Assembly (NCBI GenBank): GCA_032622095.1
Contig: CP136061.1
Span: forward strand, 96,409,345 to 96,473,344
Direction: 5' to 3'
Length of the DNA stretch: 64,000 nucleotides
Source of the DNA: Siphonodentalium dalli
Lineage: Eukaryota > Mollusca > Scaphopoda > Gadilida > Siphonodentaliidae
Under the pieces are notes generated by a model that ran no database searches, was not told where the DNA came from, and saw only the letters and a program-made list of their open reading frames with translations. Every line of letters begins with the position of its first letter. Positions within the stretch are counted from its first letter, which is position 1. The position numbers and the translations under genes are program-made. Of this stretch, positions 31,876-47,300 are shown piece after piece.

Positions 31876-32200
31876 GCTTAAAAAGATTCTTACCTTAATA
31901 TTTTTATGTTCACTTTATAAACTTCACTGAGTCATCTTTGTCATGTATTGAGTTTGATATCTTTTGTTAACAGTTTATAAATCATGTATGTCTCATGTTT
32001 GTTATTTTAATTTATGTGTTTATTATCATTAAATAAAGTTGCATTCCTTAAAAAGATGCTTACCTCAATGTTTTTATGTTCACTTTATAAACTCCACTGA
32101 GTCATCTTTGTCATGTATTGAATTTGATATCTTTTGTTAACAGTTTATAAATTATGTATGTCTCGTGTTCGTTATTATATTATATACACTTTATAGTGTG
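31876..32200. repeat. 171-bp tandem duplication
   Basis: CTTAAAAAGATTCTTACCTT at 31877 recurs as CTTAAAAAGATGCTTACCTC at 32048. Both copies carry CTTTGTCATGTATTGA and TTTTGTTAACAGTTTATAAA. An AATAAA at about 32032 sits near the junction, so the unit could be a transcript 3' end copied twice. Confidence 0.85.
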
Positions 32201-32889
32201 TTTTCAGAACGAAAACAAATTGAATAAAATCAACAAATTTGTAAATTTAAAAACAATTCAAACGTTGTTGTATTCCATGTCCCAGCCCGGACATATACAC
32301 CAAATTTCAATAATATTCATTGAGAAACAACGGACCAAACGCTATATAACACCCGTATACATCTTTTATTCCGTATCGGACTCGGGTACATGTTATAGTA
32401 GGTACCGAATTGACACACGTCGACTGGGCGAGTTGGCCCTGGGGCGATTAGGCCGATTCCGTCACATTCTAGAATTTACCGTATGTATCCGTTTACGCGT
32501 AGTTTACTTTAGAAAGTTCCGCAATTAATACCGTAAATAGAGCGACCATATTTGACAGAGAATGCCTCTGTTATTGATTATCAAGTTGCTGTACATTAAA
32601 AACGACAAATTCACATGCTCGTTCAAGCGCAGTAGTCTATTTTCCCCATGTTAAAGGACATCCACAAATACTAAATAACGCTAACCTACTGCCGAATGTT
32701 TGACACGACAACTGTTAACATATTTGGGCTGAATTCATCTGACGCGGTATTATTCCTCAAAATAAACAACAAAACCATCGTTACTTGGACATGTAGTTTG
32801 GGCTAACATTTACATAAATCCTCCAGATCAATTATCCGACAAACACGTCAGATGAAAAAGTCACATGAAGTAACCGGCCAAATTGGCCG
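32201..32889. other. No gene seen
   Basis: The frame at 32154-32528 (+) has no domain. AT-rich. Confidence 0.4.
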
Positions 32890-32986
32890 AAATGAACAAA
32901 ACTATATACATTTTAATATTCCTTCCGTTGATGACGATTTGAACAAATATGAATATTTCTGCAACGAACGCCGCCAATGCCTTTAA
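32890..32986 (-). mobile_element. TTAA element E, terminal fragment
   Basis: Matches the right 95 bp of 21590-21684 (ATATTCCTTCCGTTGATGAC, ATGAATATTTCTGCAACGAA, then CCTTTAA). Only this end is present. Confidence 0.7.
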
Positions 32987-33236
32987 ACTTCCTGTATCGC
33001 GCCTTTTCTTCGCATGGGCAAAATTTCCAAATAAAATGTCGCCCATTCGTTCGATCTGCATAGATACTCGACTAACGGAAATTGTGAATTTGTACAGACA
33101 CATTCTTTCTAATATGTTGAAATCAATGTGCCGGGGTGTAATTATTAGTAATCAACGTATTTGCGAATATATACATTATGTTGTTCGGCCACCTAAAATT
33201 TTATAAGCCAGTAAATGCAACACAAATATATTGATA

Positions 33237-33237
<1 letters not shown>

Positions 33238-33273
<36 letters not shown>
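33238..33273. repeat. (AT)n run at the satellite edge
   Basis: About 18 AT dinucleotides lead straight into the satellite, whose own monomers contain (AT)4-8. The satellite probably arose by capture of this run. Confidence 0.9.
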
Positions 33274-33275
<2 letters not shown>

Positions 33276-35316
33276 ACAGCAACACTGACGCAAATATATA
33301 TATCCTACAGCCACACTGATGCAAATATATATATCCTACAGCCACACTGATGCAAATATATATATCCTACAGCCACACTGATGCAAATATATATATCCTA
33401 CAGCCACACTGATGCAAATATATATATATCCTACAGCCACACTGATGCAAATATATATATATCCTACAGCAACACTGATGCAAATATATATATCCTACAG
33501 CCACACTGATGCAAATATATATATCCTACAGCCACACTGATGCAAATATATATATCCTACAGCCACACTGATGCAAATATATATATATCCTACAGCAACA
33601 CTGATGCAAATATATATATCCTACAGCAACACTGATGCAAATATATATATATCCTACAGCAACACTGACGCAAATATATATATATCCTACAGCAACACTG
33701 ATGCAAATATATATATCCTACAGCAACACTGATGCAAATATATATATATCCTACAGCCACACTGATGCAAATATATATATATCCTACAGCCACACTGATG
33801 CAAATATATATATCCTACAGCCACACTGATGCAAATATATATATATATCCTACAGCAACACTGATGCAAATATATATATATCCTACAGCCACACTGATGC
33901 AAATATATATATATCCTACAGCAACACTGATGCAAATATATATATCCTACAGCCACACTGATGCAAATATATATATCCTACAGCCACACTGATGCAAATA
34001 TATATATATATCCTACAGCAACACTGATGCAAATATATATATATCCTACAGCCACACTGATGCAAATATATATATCCTACAGCCACACTGATGCAAATAT
34101 ATATATCCTACAGCCACACTGATGCAAATATATATATATATCCTACAGCAACACTGATGCAAATATATATATATCCTACAGCCACACTGATGCAAATATA
34201 TATATCCTACAGCCACACTGATGCAAATATATATATCCTACAGCCACACTGATGCAAATATATATATATATCCTACAGCAACACTGACGCAAATATATAT
34301 ATCCTACAGCCACACTGATGCAAATATATATATCCTACAGCCACACTGATGCAAATATATATATATCCTACAACCACACTGACGCAAATATATATATATC
34401 CTACAGCCACACTGATGCAAATATATATATCCTACAGCAACACTGATGCAAATATATATATCCTACAGCCACACTGACGCAAATATATATATCCTACAGC
34501 CACACTGACGCAAATATATATATCCTACAGCCACACTGATGCAAATATATATATCCTACAGCAACACTGATGCAAATATATATATCCTACAGCCACACTG
34601 ACGCAAATATATATATCCTACAGCCACACTGACGCAAATATATATATCCTACAGCCACACTGATGCAAATATATATATCCTACAGCCACACTGATGCAAA
34701 TATATATATATATCCTACAGCCACACTGACGCAAATATATATATCCTACAGCCACACTGATGCAAATATATATATCCTACAGCCACACTGATGCAAATAT
34801 ATATATATCCTACAGCAACACTGACGCAAATATATATATATCCTACAGCAACACTGATGCAAATATATATATCCTACAGCCACACTGATGCAAATATATA
34901 TATATCCTACAGCAACACTGACGCAAATATATATATATCCTACAGCCACACTGATGCAAATATATATATCCTACAGCAACACTGATGCAAATATATATAT
35001 CCTACAGCCACACTGATGCAAATATATATATCCTACAGCAACACTGATGCAAATATATATATCCTACAGCAACACTGATGCAAATATATATATATCCTAC
35101 AGCAACACTGATGCAAATATATATATATCCTACAGCAACACTGATGCAAATATATATATCCTACAGCCACACTGATGCAAATATATATATCCTACAGCCA
35201 CACTGATGCAAATATATATATCCTACAGCAACACTGATGCAAATATATATATCCTACAGCAACACTGATGCAAATATATATATCCTACAGCAACACTGAT
35301 GCAAATATATATATCC

Positions 35317-35580
35317 TACAGCCACACTGATACAAATATATATATATCCTACAGCCAGACTGACGCAAATATATATATATCCTACAGCCACACTGATACA
35401 AATATATATATATCCTACAGCCAGACTGATGCAAATATATATATCCTACAGCCACACTGATACAAATATATATATATCCTACAGCCAGACTGACGCAAAT
35501 ATATATATATCCTACAGCCACACTGATACAAATATATATATATCCTACAGCCAGACTGACGCAAATATATATATCCTACA
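35317..35580. repeat. 66-bp dimer block in the satellite
   Basis: GATACAAAT monomers alternate with CCAGACTG monomers. GATAC occurs at 35328, 35392, 35458 and 35525. A local two-monomer higher-order unit. Confidence 0.85.
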
Positions 35581-37411
35581 GCCACACTGACGCAAATATA
35601 TATATATATCCTACAGCAACACTGATGCAAATATATATATATCCTACAGCCACACTGATGCAAATATATATAAATCCTACAGCAACACTGATGCAAATAT
35701 ATATATCGTACAGCCACACTGATGCAAATATATATATATATCCTACAGCCACACTGATGCAAATATATATATATATCCTACAGCCACCCTGATGCAAATA
35801 TATATATATATCCTACAGCCACACTGATGCAAATATATATATCCTACAGCAACACTGATGCAAATATATATATATCCTACAGCAACACTGATGCAAATAT
35901 ATATATCCTACAGCCACACTGATGCAAATATATATATATATCCTACAGCCACACTGATGCAAATATATATATATATCCTACAGCCACACTGATGCAAATA
36001 TATATATCCTACAGCCACACTGATGCAAATATATATATATCCTACAGCCACACTGATGCAAATATATATATCCTACAGCCACACTGATGCAAATATATAT
36101 ATATATCCTACAGCCACACTGATGCAAATATATATATATATCCTACAGCAACACTGATGCAAATATATATATCCTACAGCCACACTGATGCAAATATATA
36201 TATATATATATCCTACAGCCACACTGATGCAAATATATATATATCCTACAGCCACACTGATGCAAATATATATATCCTACAGCCACACTGATGCAAATAT
36301 ATATATCCTACAGCCACACTGATGCAAATATATATATCCTACAGCCACACTGATGCAAATATATATATCCTACAGCCACACTGATGCAAATATATATATA
36401 TCCTACAGCCACACTGATGCAAATATATATATCCTACAGCCACACTGATGCAAATATATATATATCCTACAGCCACACTGATGCAAATATATATATATCC
36501 TACAGCCACACTGATGCAAATATATATATCCTACAGCAACACTGATGCAAATATATATATCCTACAGCCACACTGATGCAAATATATATATATATATATC
36601 CTACAGCCACACTGATGCAAATATATATATATCCTACAGCCACACTGATGCAAATATATATATCCTACAGCCACACTGATGCAAATATATATATCCTACA
36701 GCCACACTGATGCAAATATATATATCCTACAGCCACACTGATGCAAATATATATATCCTACAGCCACACTGATGCAAATATATATATCCTACAGCCACAC
36801 TGATGCAAATATATATATATATCCTACAGCCACACTGATGCAAATATATATATATCCTACAGCCACACTGATGCAAATATATATATCCTACAGCCACACT
36901 GATGCAAATATATATATATATCCTACAGCCACACTGATGCAAATATATATATATATCCTACAGCAACACTGATGCAAATATATATATCCTACAGCCACAC
37001 TGATGCAAATATATATATATATATATCCTACAGCCACACTGATGCAAATATATATATATCCTACAGCCACACTGATGCAAATATATATATCCTACAGCCA
37101 CACTGATGCAAATATATATATCCTACAGCCACACTGATGCAAATATATATATCCTACAGCCACACTGACGCAAATATATATATATCCTACAGCCACACTG
37201 ATGCAAATATATATATCCTACAGCCACACTGACGCAAATATATATATATCCTACAGCCACACTGATGCAAATATATATATATCCTACAGCCACACTGATG
37301 CAAATATATATATCCTACAGCCACACTGACGCAAATATATATATATCCTACAGCAACACTGATGCAAATATATATATCCTACAGCCACACTGATGCAAAT
37401 ATATATATATC

Positions 37412-38500
37412 CTACAGCAACACTGATGCAAATATATATATCCTACAGCCACACTGACGCAAATATATATATATCCTACAGCCACACTGATGTAAATATA
37501 TATATATCCTACAGCAACACTGATGCAAATATATATATATCCTACAGCCAGACTGATGCAAATATATATATCCTACAGCCACACTGACGCAAATATATAT
37601 ATATCCTACAGCCACCCTGATGCAAATATATATATATATCCTACAGCCACACTGACGCAAATATATATATATCCTACAGCCACACTGATGCAAATATATA
37701 TATCCTACAGCCACACTGACGCAAATATATATATATCCTACAGCAACACTGATGCAAATATATATATCCTACAGCCACACTGATGCAAATATATATATCC
37801 TACAGCAACACTGATGCAAATATATATATCCTACAGCCACACTGACGCAAATATATATATATCCTACAGCCACACTGATGTAAATATATATATATCCTAC
37901 AGCAACACTGATGCAAATATATATATATCCTACAGCCACACTGATGCAAATATATATATCCTACAGCCACACTGACGCAAATATATATATATCCTACAGC
38001 CACCCTGATGCAAATATATATATATATCCTACAGCCACACTGACGCAAATATATATATATCCTACAGCCACACTGATGCAAATATATATATCCTACAGCC
38101 ACACTGACGCAAATATATATATATCCTACAGCCACACTGATGCAAATATATATATCCTACAGCCACACTGATGCAAATATATATATCCTACAGCAACACT
38201 GATGCAAATATATATATCCTACAGCCACACTGACGCAAATATATATATATCCTACAGCCACACTGATGCAAATATATATATCCTACAGCCACACTGACGC
38301 AAATATATATATATCCTACAGCCACCCTGATGCAAATATATATATATATCCTACAGCCACACTGACGCAAATATATATATATCCTACAGCCACACTGATG
38401 CAAATATATATATCCTACAGCCACACTGACGCAAATATATATATATCCTACAGCCACACTGATGCAAATATATATATCCTACAGCCACACTGATGCAAAT
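37412..38500. repeat. 388-bp higher-order repeat in the satellite
   Basis: A 12-monomer pattern including GATGTAAAT, two GACGC monomers and one CCACCCTG monomer repeats at a 388-bp offset (37412, 37800, 38188). The third copy has lost a few monomers. Confidence 0.85.
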
Positions 38501-39721
38501 ATATATATATCCTACAGCCACACTGATGCAAATATATATATATCCTACAGCCACACTGATGCAAATATATATATATCCTACAGCCACACTGATGCAAATA
38601 TATATATCCTACAGCCACACTGATGCAAATATATATATATCCTACAGCCACACTGATGCAAATATATATATCCTACAGCAACACTGATGCAAATATATAT
38701 ATCCTACAGCCACACTGATGCAAATATATATATATCCTACAGCCACCCTGATGCAAATATATATATATCCTACAGCCACACTGATGCAAATATATATATC
38801 CTACAGCCACACTGATGCACATATATATATATCCTACAGCCACCCTGATGCAAATATATATATATCCTACAGCCACACTGATGCACATATATATATATCC
38901 TACAGCCACCCTGATGCAAATATATATATATCCTACAGCCACCCTGATGTAAATATATATATATCCTACAGCCACACTGATGCAAATATATATATATCCT
39001 ACAGCCACACTGATGCAAATATATATATCCTACAGCCACACTGATGCAAATATATATATATCCTACAACCACACTGATGCAAATATATATATCCTACAGC
39101 AACACTGACGCAAATATATATATCCTACAGCCACACTGATGCAAATATATATATCCTACAGCAACACTGATGCAAATATATATATCCTACAGCCACACTG
39201 ATGCAAATATATATATCCTACAGCAACACTGATGCAAATATATATATCCTACAGCAACACTGATGCAAATATATATATCCTACAGCAACACTGACGCAAA
39301 TATATATATCCTACAGCCACACTGATGCAAATATATATATCCTACAGCCACACTGATGCAAATATATATATCCTACAGCCACACTGATGCAAATATATAT
39401 ATCCTACAGCCACACTGATGCAAATATATATATCCTACAGCAACACTGATGCAAATATATATATCCTACAGCCACACTGATGCAAATATATATATCCTAC
39501 AGCCACACTGATGCAAATATATATATCCTACAGCAACACTGACGCAAATATATATATCCTACAGCCACACTGATGCAAATATATATATATCCTACAGCAA
39601 CACTGACGCAAATATATATATCCTACAGCAACACTGATGCAAATATATATATCCTACAGCCACACTGATGCAAATATATATATATCCTACAGCAACACTG
39701 ATGCAAATATATATATCCTAC

Positions 39722-40830
39722 AGCCACACTGATGCAAATATATATATCCTACAGCCACACTGACGCAAATATATATATCCTACAGCAACACTGATGCAAA
39801 TATATATATATCCTACAGCCACACTGATGCAAATATATATATATCCTACAGCCACACTGATGCAAATATATATATCCTACAGCAACACTGATGCAAATAT
39901 ATATATATATCCTACAGCCACACTGATGCAAATATATATATATCCTACAGCCACACTGATGCAAATATATATATATATCCTACAGCCACACTGATGCAAA
40001 TATATATATATATCCTACAGCCACCCTGATGCAAATATATATATCCTACAGCCACCCTGATGCAAATATATATATCCTACAGCCACACTGACGCAAATAT
40101 ATATATCCTACAGCCACACTGATGCAAATATATATATATCCTACAGCCATACTGATGCAAATATATATATATCCTACAGCCACACTGATGCAAATATATA
40201 TATCCTACAGCCACACTGATGCAAATATATATATATCCTACAGCAACACTGATGCAAATATATATATCCTACAGCCACACTGATGCAAATATATATATCC
40301 TACAGCCACACTGACGCAAATATATATATCCTACAGCAACACTGATGCAAATATATATATATCCTACAGCCACACTGATGCAAATATATATATATCCTAC
40401 AGCCACACTGATGCAAATATATATATCCTACAGCAACACTGATGCAAATATATATATATATCCTACAGCCACACTGATGCAAATATATATATATCCTACA
40501 GCCACACTGATGCAAATATATATATATATCCTACAGCCACACTGATGCAAATATATATATATATCCTACAGCCACCCTGATGCAAATATATATATCCTAC
40601 AGCCACCCTGATGCAAATATATATATCCTACAGCCACACTGACGCAAATATATATATCCTACAGCCACACTGATGCAAATATATATATATCCTACAGCCA
40701 TACTGATGCAAATATATATATATCCTACAGCCACACTGATGCAAATATATATATCCTACAGCCACACTGATGCAAATATATATATATATCCTACAGCCAC
40801 ACTGATGCAAATATATATATCCTACAGCCA
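39722..40830. repeat. 551-bp higher-order repeat in the satellite
   Basis: Two copies offset by exactly 551 bp. The rare monomer CCATACTG lies at 40147 and 40698, and the pair CCACCCTG-CCACCCTG precedes it in both. Confidence 0.88.
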
Positions 40831-42171
40831 CACTGATGCAAATATATATATATCCTACAGCCACACTGATGCAAATATATATATATCCTACAGCCACACT
40901 GATGCAAATATATATATCCTACAGCCACACTGATGCAAATATATATATCCTACAGCCACCCTGATGCAAATATATATATCCTACAGCCACACTGATGCAA
41001 ATATATATATCCTACAGCCACACTGATGCAAATATATATATCCTACAGCCACACTGACGCAAATATATATATCCTACAGCCACCCTGATGCAAATATATA
41101 TATCCTACAGCCACACTGATGCAAATATATATATATATCCTACAGCCACATTGATGCAAATATATATACATCCTACAGCCACACTGATGCAAATATATAT
41201 ATATCCTACAGCCACACTGATGCAAATATATATATCCTACAGCCACACTGATGCAAATATATATCCTACAGCCACACTGATGCAAATATATATATCCTAC
41301 AGCCACACTGATGCAAATATATATATATCCTACAGCCACACTGATGCAAATATATATATCCTACAGCCACACTGATGCAAATATATATATCCTACAGCCA
41401 CACTGATGCAAATATATATATCCTACAGCCACACTGATGCAAATATATATATCCTACAGCCACCCTGATGCAAATATATATATATCCTACAGCCACACTG
41501 ATGCAAATATATATATCCTACAGCCACACTGATGCAAATATATATATCCTACAGCCACACTGATGCAAATATATATATCCTACAGCCACACTGATGCAAA
41601 TATATATATATCCTACAGCCACACTGATGCAAATATATATATATCCTACAGCCACACTGATGCAAATATATATATATCCTACAGCCACACTGATGCAAAT
41701 ATATATATATCCTACAGCCACACTGATGCAAATATATATATATCCTACAGCCACACTGATGCAAATATATATATATCCTACAGCCACCCTGATGCAAATA
41801 TATATATATCCTACAGCCACACTGATGCAAATATATATATCCTACAGCCACACTGATACAAATATATATATATATCCTACAGCCACACTGATGCAAATAT
41901 ATATATATATCCTACAGCCACACTGATGCAAATATATATATATATCCTACAGCCACACTGATGCAAATATATATATCCTACAGCCACACTGATGCAAATA
42001 TATATATCCTACAGCCACACTGATGCAAATATATATATATCCTACAGCCACTCTGATGCAAATATATATATATCCTACAGCCACACTGATGCAAATATAT
42101 ATATCCTACAGCCACACTGATGCAAATATATATATATATCCTACAGCCACACTGATGCAAATATATATATC

Positions 42172-43135
42172 CTACAGCCACACTGATGCAAATATATATA
42201 TCCTACAGCCACACTGATGCAAATATATATATATCCTACAGCCACCCTGATGCAAATATATATATATCCTACAGCCACACTGATGCAAATATATATATCC
42301 TACAGCCACACTGATGCAAATATATATACATCCTACAGCCACACTGATGCAAATATATATATATCCTACAGCCACACTGATGCAAATATATATACATCCT
42401 ACAGCCACACTGATGCAAATATATATATATCCTACAGCCACACTGATGCAAATATATATATATCCTACAGCCACACTGATGCAAATATATATACATCCTA
42501 CAGCCACACTGACGCAAATATATATACATCCTACAGCCACACTGATGCAAATATATATATATCCTACAGCCACACTGATGCAAATATATATATCCTACAG
42601 CCACACTGATGCAAATATATATATATCCTACAGCAACACTGATGCAAATATATATATATCCTACAGCCACCCTGATGCAAATATATATATATCCTACAGC
42701 CACACTGATGCAAATATATATATATCCTACAGCCACACTGATGCAAATATATATATATCCTACAGCCACACTGATGCAAATATATATATCCTACAGCCAC
42801 ACTGATGCAAATATATATATATCCTACAGCCACACTGATGCAAATATATATACATCCTACAGCCACACTGATGCAAATATATATATATCCTACAGCCACA
42901 CTGATGCAAATATATATATATCCTACAGCCACACTGATGCAAATATATATACATCCTACAGCCACACTGACGCAAATATATATACATCCTACAGCCACAC
43001 TGATGCAAATATATATATATCCTACAGCCACACTGATGCAAATATATATATCCTACAGCCACACTGATGCAAATATATATATATCCTACAGCAACACTGA
43101 TGCAAATATATATATATCCTACAGCCACCCTGATG
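42172..43135. repeat. 458-bp higher-order repeat in the satellite
   Basis: TATACATCC variants lie at 42493 and 42526, and again at 42951 and 42984: an offset of 458 bp, or 14 monomers. The order of neighbouring variants is the same in both copies. Confidence 0.85.
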
Positions 43136-44009
43136 CAAATATATATATCCTACAGCCACACTGATGCAAATATATATATATCCTACAGCCACTCTGATGC
43201 AAATATATATATATCCTACAGCCACCCTGATGCAAATATATATATATCCTACAGCAACACTGATGCAAATATATATATATCCTACAGCAACACTGATGCA
43301 AATATATATATATCCTACAGCCACCCTGATGCAAATATATATATCCTACAGCCACACTGATGCAAATATATATATATCCTACAGCCACCCTGATGCAAAT
43401 ATATATATATCCTACAGCCACCCTGATGCAAATATATATATATCCTACAGCAACACTGATGCAAATATATATATATCCTACAGCCACCCTGATGCAAATA
43501 TATATATCCTACAGCCACACTGATGCAAATATATATATATCCTACAGCCACCCTGATGCAAATATATATATATCCTACAGCCACCCTGATGCAAATATAT
43601 ATATATCCTACAGCCACACTGATGCAAATATATATATATCCTACAGCCACACTGATGCAAATATATATATATCCTACAGCCACCCTGATGCAAATATATA
43701 TATCCTACAGCCACACTGATGCAAATATATATATCCTACAGCCACACTGATGCAAATATATATATATCCTACAGCCACACTGATGCAAATATATATATAT
43801 CCTACAGCCACACTGATGTAAATATATATATATCATACAGCCACACTGATGCAAATATATATATCCTACAGCCACACTGATGCAAATATATATATATCCT
43901 ACAGCCACACTGATGCAAATATATATATCCTACAGCCACACTGATGCAAATATATATACATCCTACAGCCACACTGATGCAAATATATATATATCCTACA
44001 GCCACACTG

Positions 44010-44320
44010 ATGCAAATATATATATATCATACAGCCACACTGATGTAAATATATATATATCCTACAGCCACACTGATGCAAATATATATATATCATACAG
44101 CCACACTGATGTAAATATATATATATCCTACAGCCACACTGATGCAAATATATATATATCATACAGCCACACTGATGTAAATATATATATATCCTACAGC
44201 CACACTGATGCAAATATATATATATCATACAGCCACACTGATGTAAATATATATATATCCTACAGCCACACTGATGCAAATATATATATCCTACAGCCAC
44301 ACTGATGCAAATATATATAT
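44010..44320. repeat. 66-bp CATAC/GATGT dimer block in the satellite
   Basis: CATACAGCC monomers with GATGTAAAT alternate with standard monomers. CATAC occurs at 44028, 44094, 44160 and 44226. Four to five dimers. Confidence 0.9.
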
Positions 44321-47300
44321 ATCATACAGCCACACTGATGCAAATATATATATCCTACAGCCACACTGATGCAAATATATATATATCCTACAGCCACACT
44401 GATGCAAATATATATATATCCTACAGCCACACTGATGCAAATATATATATATCCTACAGCAACACTGATGCAAATATATATATCCTACAGCCACACTGAT
44501 GCAAATATATATATATCCTACAGCCACACTGATGCAAATATATATATATCCTACAGCCACACTGATGCAAATATATATATATCCTACAGCCACACTGATG
44601 CAAATATATATATCCTACAGCCACACTGATGCAAATATATATATATCCTACAGCCACACTGATGCAAATATATATATATCCTACAGCCACACTGATGCAA
44701 ATATATATATATCCTACAGCAACACTGATGCAAATATATATATATCCTACAGCAACACTGATGCAAATATATATATATCCTACAGCCACACTGATGCAAA
44801 TATATATATATCCTACAGCCACCCTGATGCAAATATATATATATCCTACAGCCACACTGATGCAAATATATATATATCCTACAGCCACCCTGATGCAAAT
44901 ATATATATATCCTACAGCCACCCTGATGCAAATATATATATATCCTACAGCAACACTGATGCAAATATATATATATCCTACAGCCACCCTGATGCAAATA
45001 TATATATATCCTACAGCAACACTGATGCAAATATATATATATCCTACAGCCACACTGATGCAAATATATATATATCCTACAGCAACACTGATGCAAATAT
45101 ATATATCCTACAGCCACACTGATGCAAATATATATATCCTACAGCCACACTGATGCAAATATATATATATCCTACAGCCACACTGATGCAAATATATATA
45201 TATCCTACAGCCACACTGATGCAAATATATATATATCCTACAGCCACACTGATGCAAATATATATATATCCTACAGCCACACTGATACAAATATATATAT
45301 CCTACAGCCACTCTGATGCAAATATATATATCCTACAGCCACACTGATGCAAATATATATATCCTACAGCCACACTGATGCAAATATATATATATCCTAC
45401 AGCCACACTGATGCAAATATATATATCCTACAGCCACACTGATGCAAATATATATATATCCTACAGCCACACTGATGCAAATATATATATCCTACAGCCA
45501 CACTGATGCAAATATATATATATCCTACAGCCACACTGATGCAAATATATATATCCTACAGCCACACTGATGCAAATATATATATATCCTACAGCCACAC
45601 TGATGCAAATATATATATCCTACAGCCACACTGATGCAAATATATATATCCTACAGCCACACTGATGCAAATATATATATATCCTACAGCAACACTGATG
45701 CAAATATATATATATCCTACAGCCATACTGATACAAATATATATATATCCTACAGCCACACTGATGCAAATATATATATATCCTACAGCCACACTGATGC
45801 AAATATATATATCCTACAGCCACACTGATGCAAATATATATATCCTACAGCCACACTGATGCAAATATATATATATCCTACAGCCACTCTGATGCAAATA
45901 TATATATATCCTACAGCCACACTGATGCAAATATATATATATCCTACAGCCACACTGATGCAAATATATATATCCTACAGCCACACTGATGCAAATATAT
46001 ATATATCCTACAGCCACACTGATGCAAATATATATATATCCTACAGCCACACTGATGCAAATATATATATATCCTACAGCCACACTGATGCAAATATATA
46101 TATCCTACAGCCACACTGATGCAAATATATATATATCCTACAGCCACACTGATGCAAATATATATATCCTACAGCCACACTGATGCAAATATATATATAT
46201 CCTACAGCCACACTGATGCAAATATATATATCCTACAGCCACACTGATGCAAATATATATATCCTACAGCCACACTGATGCAAATATATATATCCTACAG
46301 CCACACTGATGCAAATATATATATCCTACAGCCACACTGATGCAAATATATATATATCCTACAGCCACACTGATGCAAATATATATATATCCTACAGCCA
46401 CACTGATGCAAATATATATATCCTACAGCAACACTGACGCAAATATATATATATCCTACAGCCACACTGACGCAAATATATATATATCCTACAGCCACAC
46501 TGATGCAAATATATATATCCTACAGCCACACTGACGCAAATATATATATCCTACAGCCACACTGATGCAAATATATATATATCCTACAGCCACACTGATG
46601 CAAATATATATATCCTACAGCAACACTGATGCAAATATATATATATCCTACAGCCACACTGATGCAAATATATATATATCCTACAGCCACACTGATGCAA
46701 ATATATATATCCTACAGCCACACTGATGCAAATATATATATATCCTACAGCCACACTGATACAAATATATATATCCTACAGCCACTCTGATGCAAATATA
46801 TATATCCTACAGCCACTCTGATGCAAATATATATATCCTACAGCCACACTGATGCAAATATATATATATCCTACAGCAACACTGATGCAAATATATATAT
46901 CCTACAGCCACACTGACGCAAATATATATATCCTACAGCCACACTGATGCAAATATATATATCCTACAGCCACACTGATGCAAATATATATATCCTACAG
47001 CCACACTGATGCAAATATATATATATCCTACAGCAACACTGATGCAAATATATATATCCTACAGCCACACTGATGCAAATATATATATCCTACAGCCACA
47101 CTGATGCAAATATATATATCCTACAGCCACACTGATGCAAATATATATATCCTACAGCCACACTGATGCAAATATATATATCCTACAGCCACACTGATGA
47201 AAATATATATATATCCTACAGCAACACTGATGCAAATATATATATCCTACAGCCACACTGATGCAAATATATATATATCCTACAGCCACACTGATACAAA

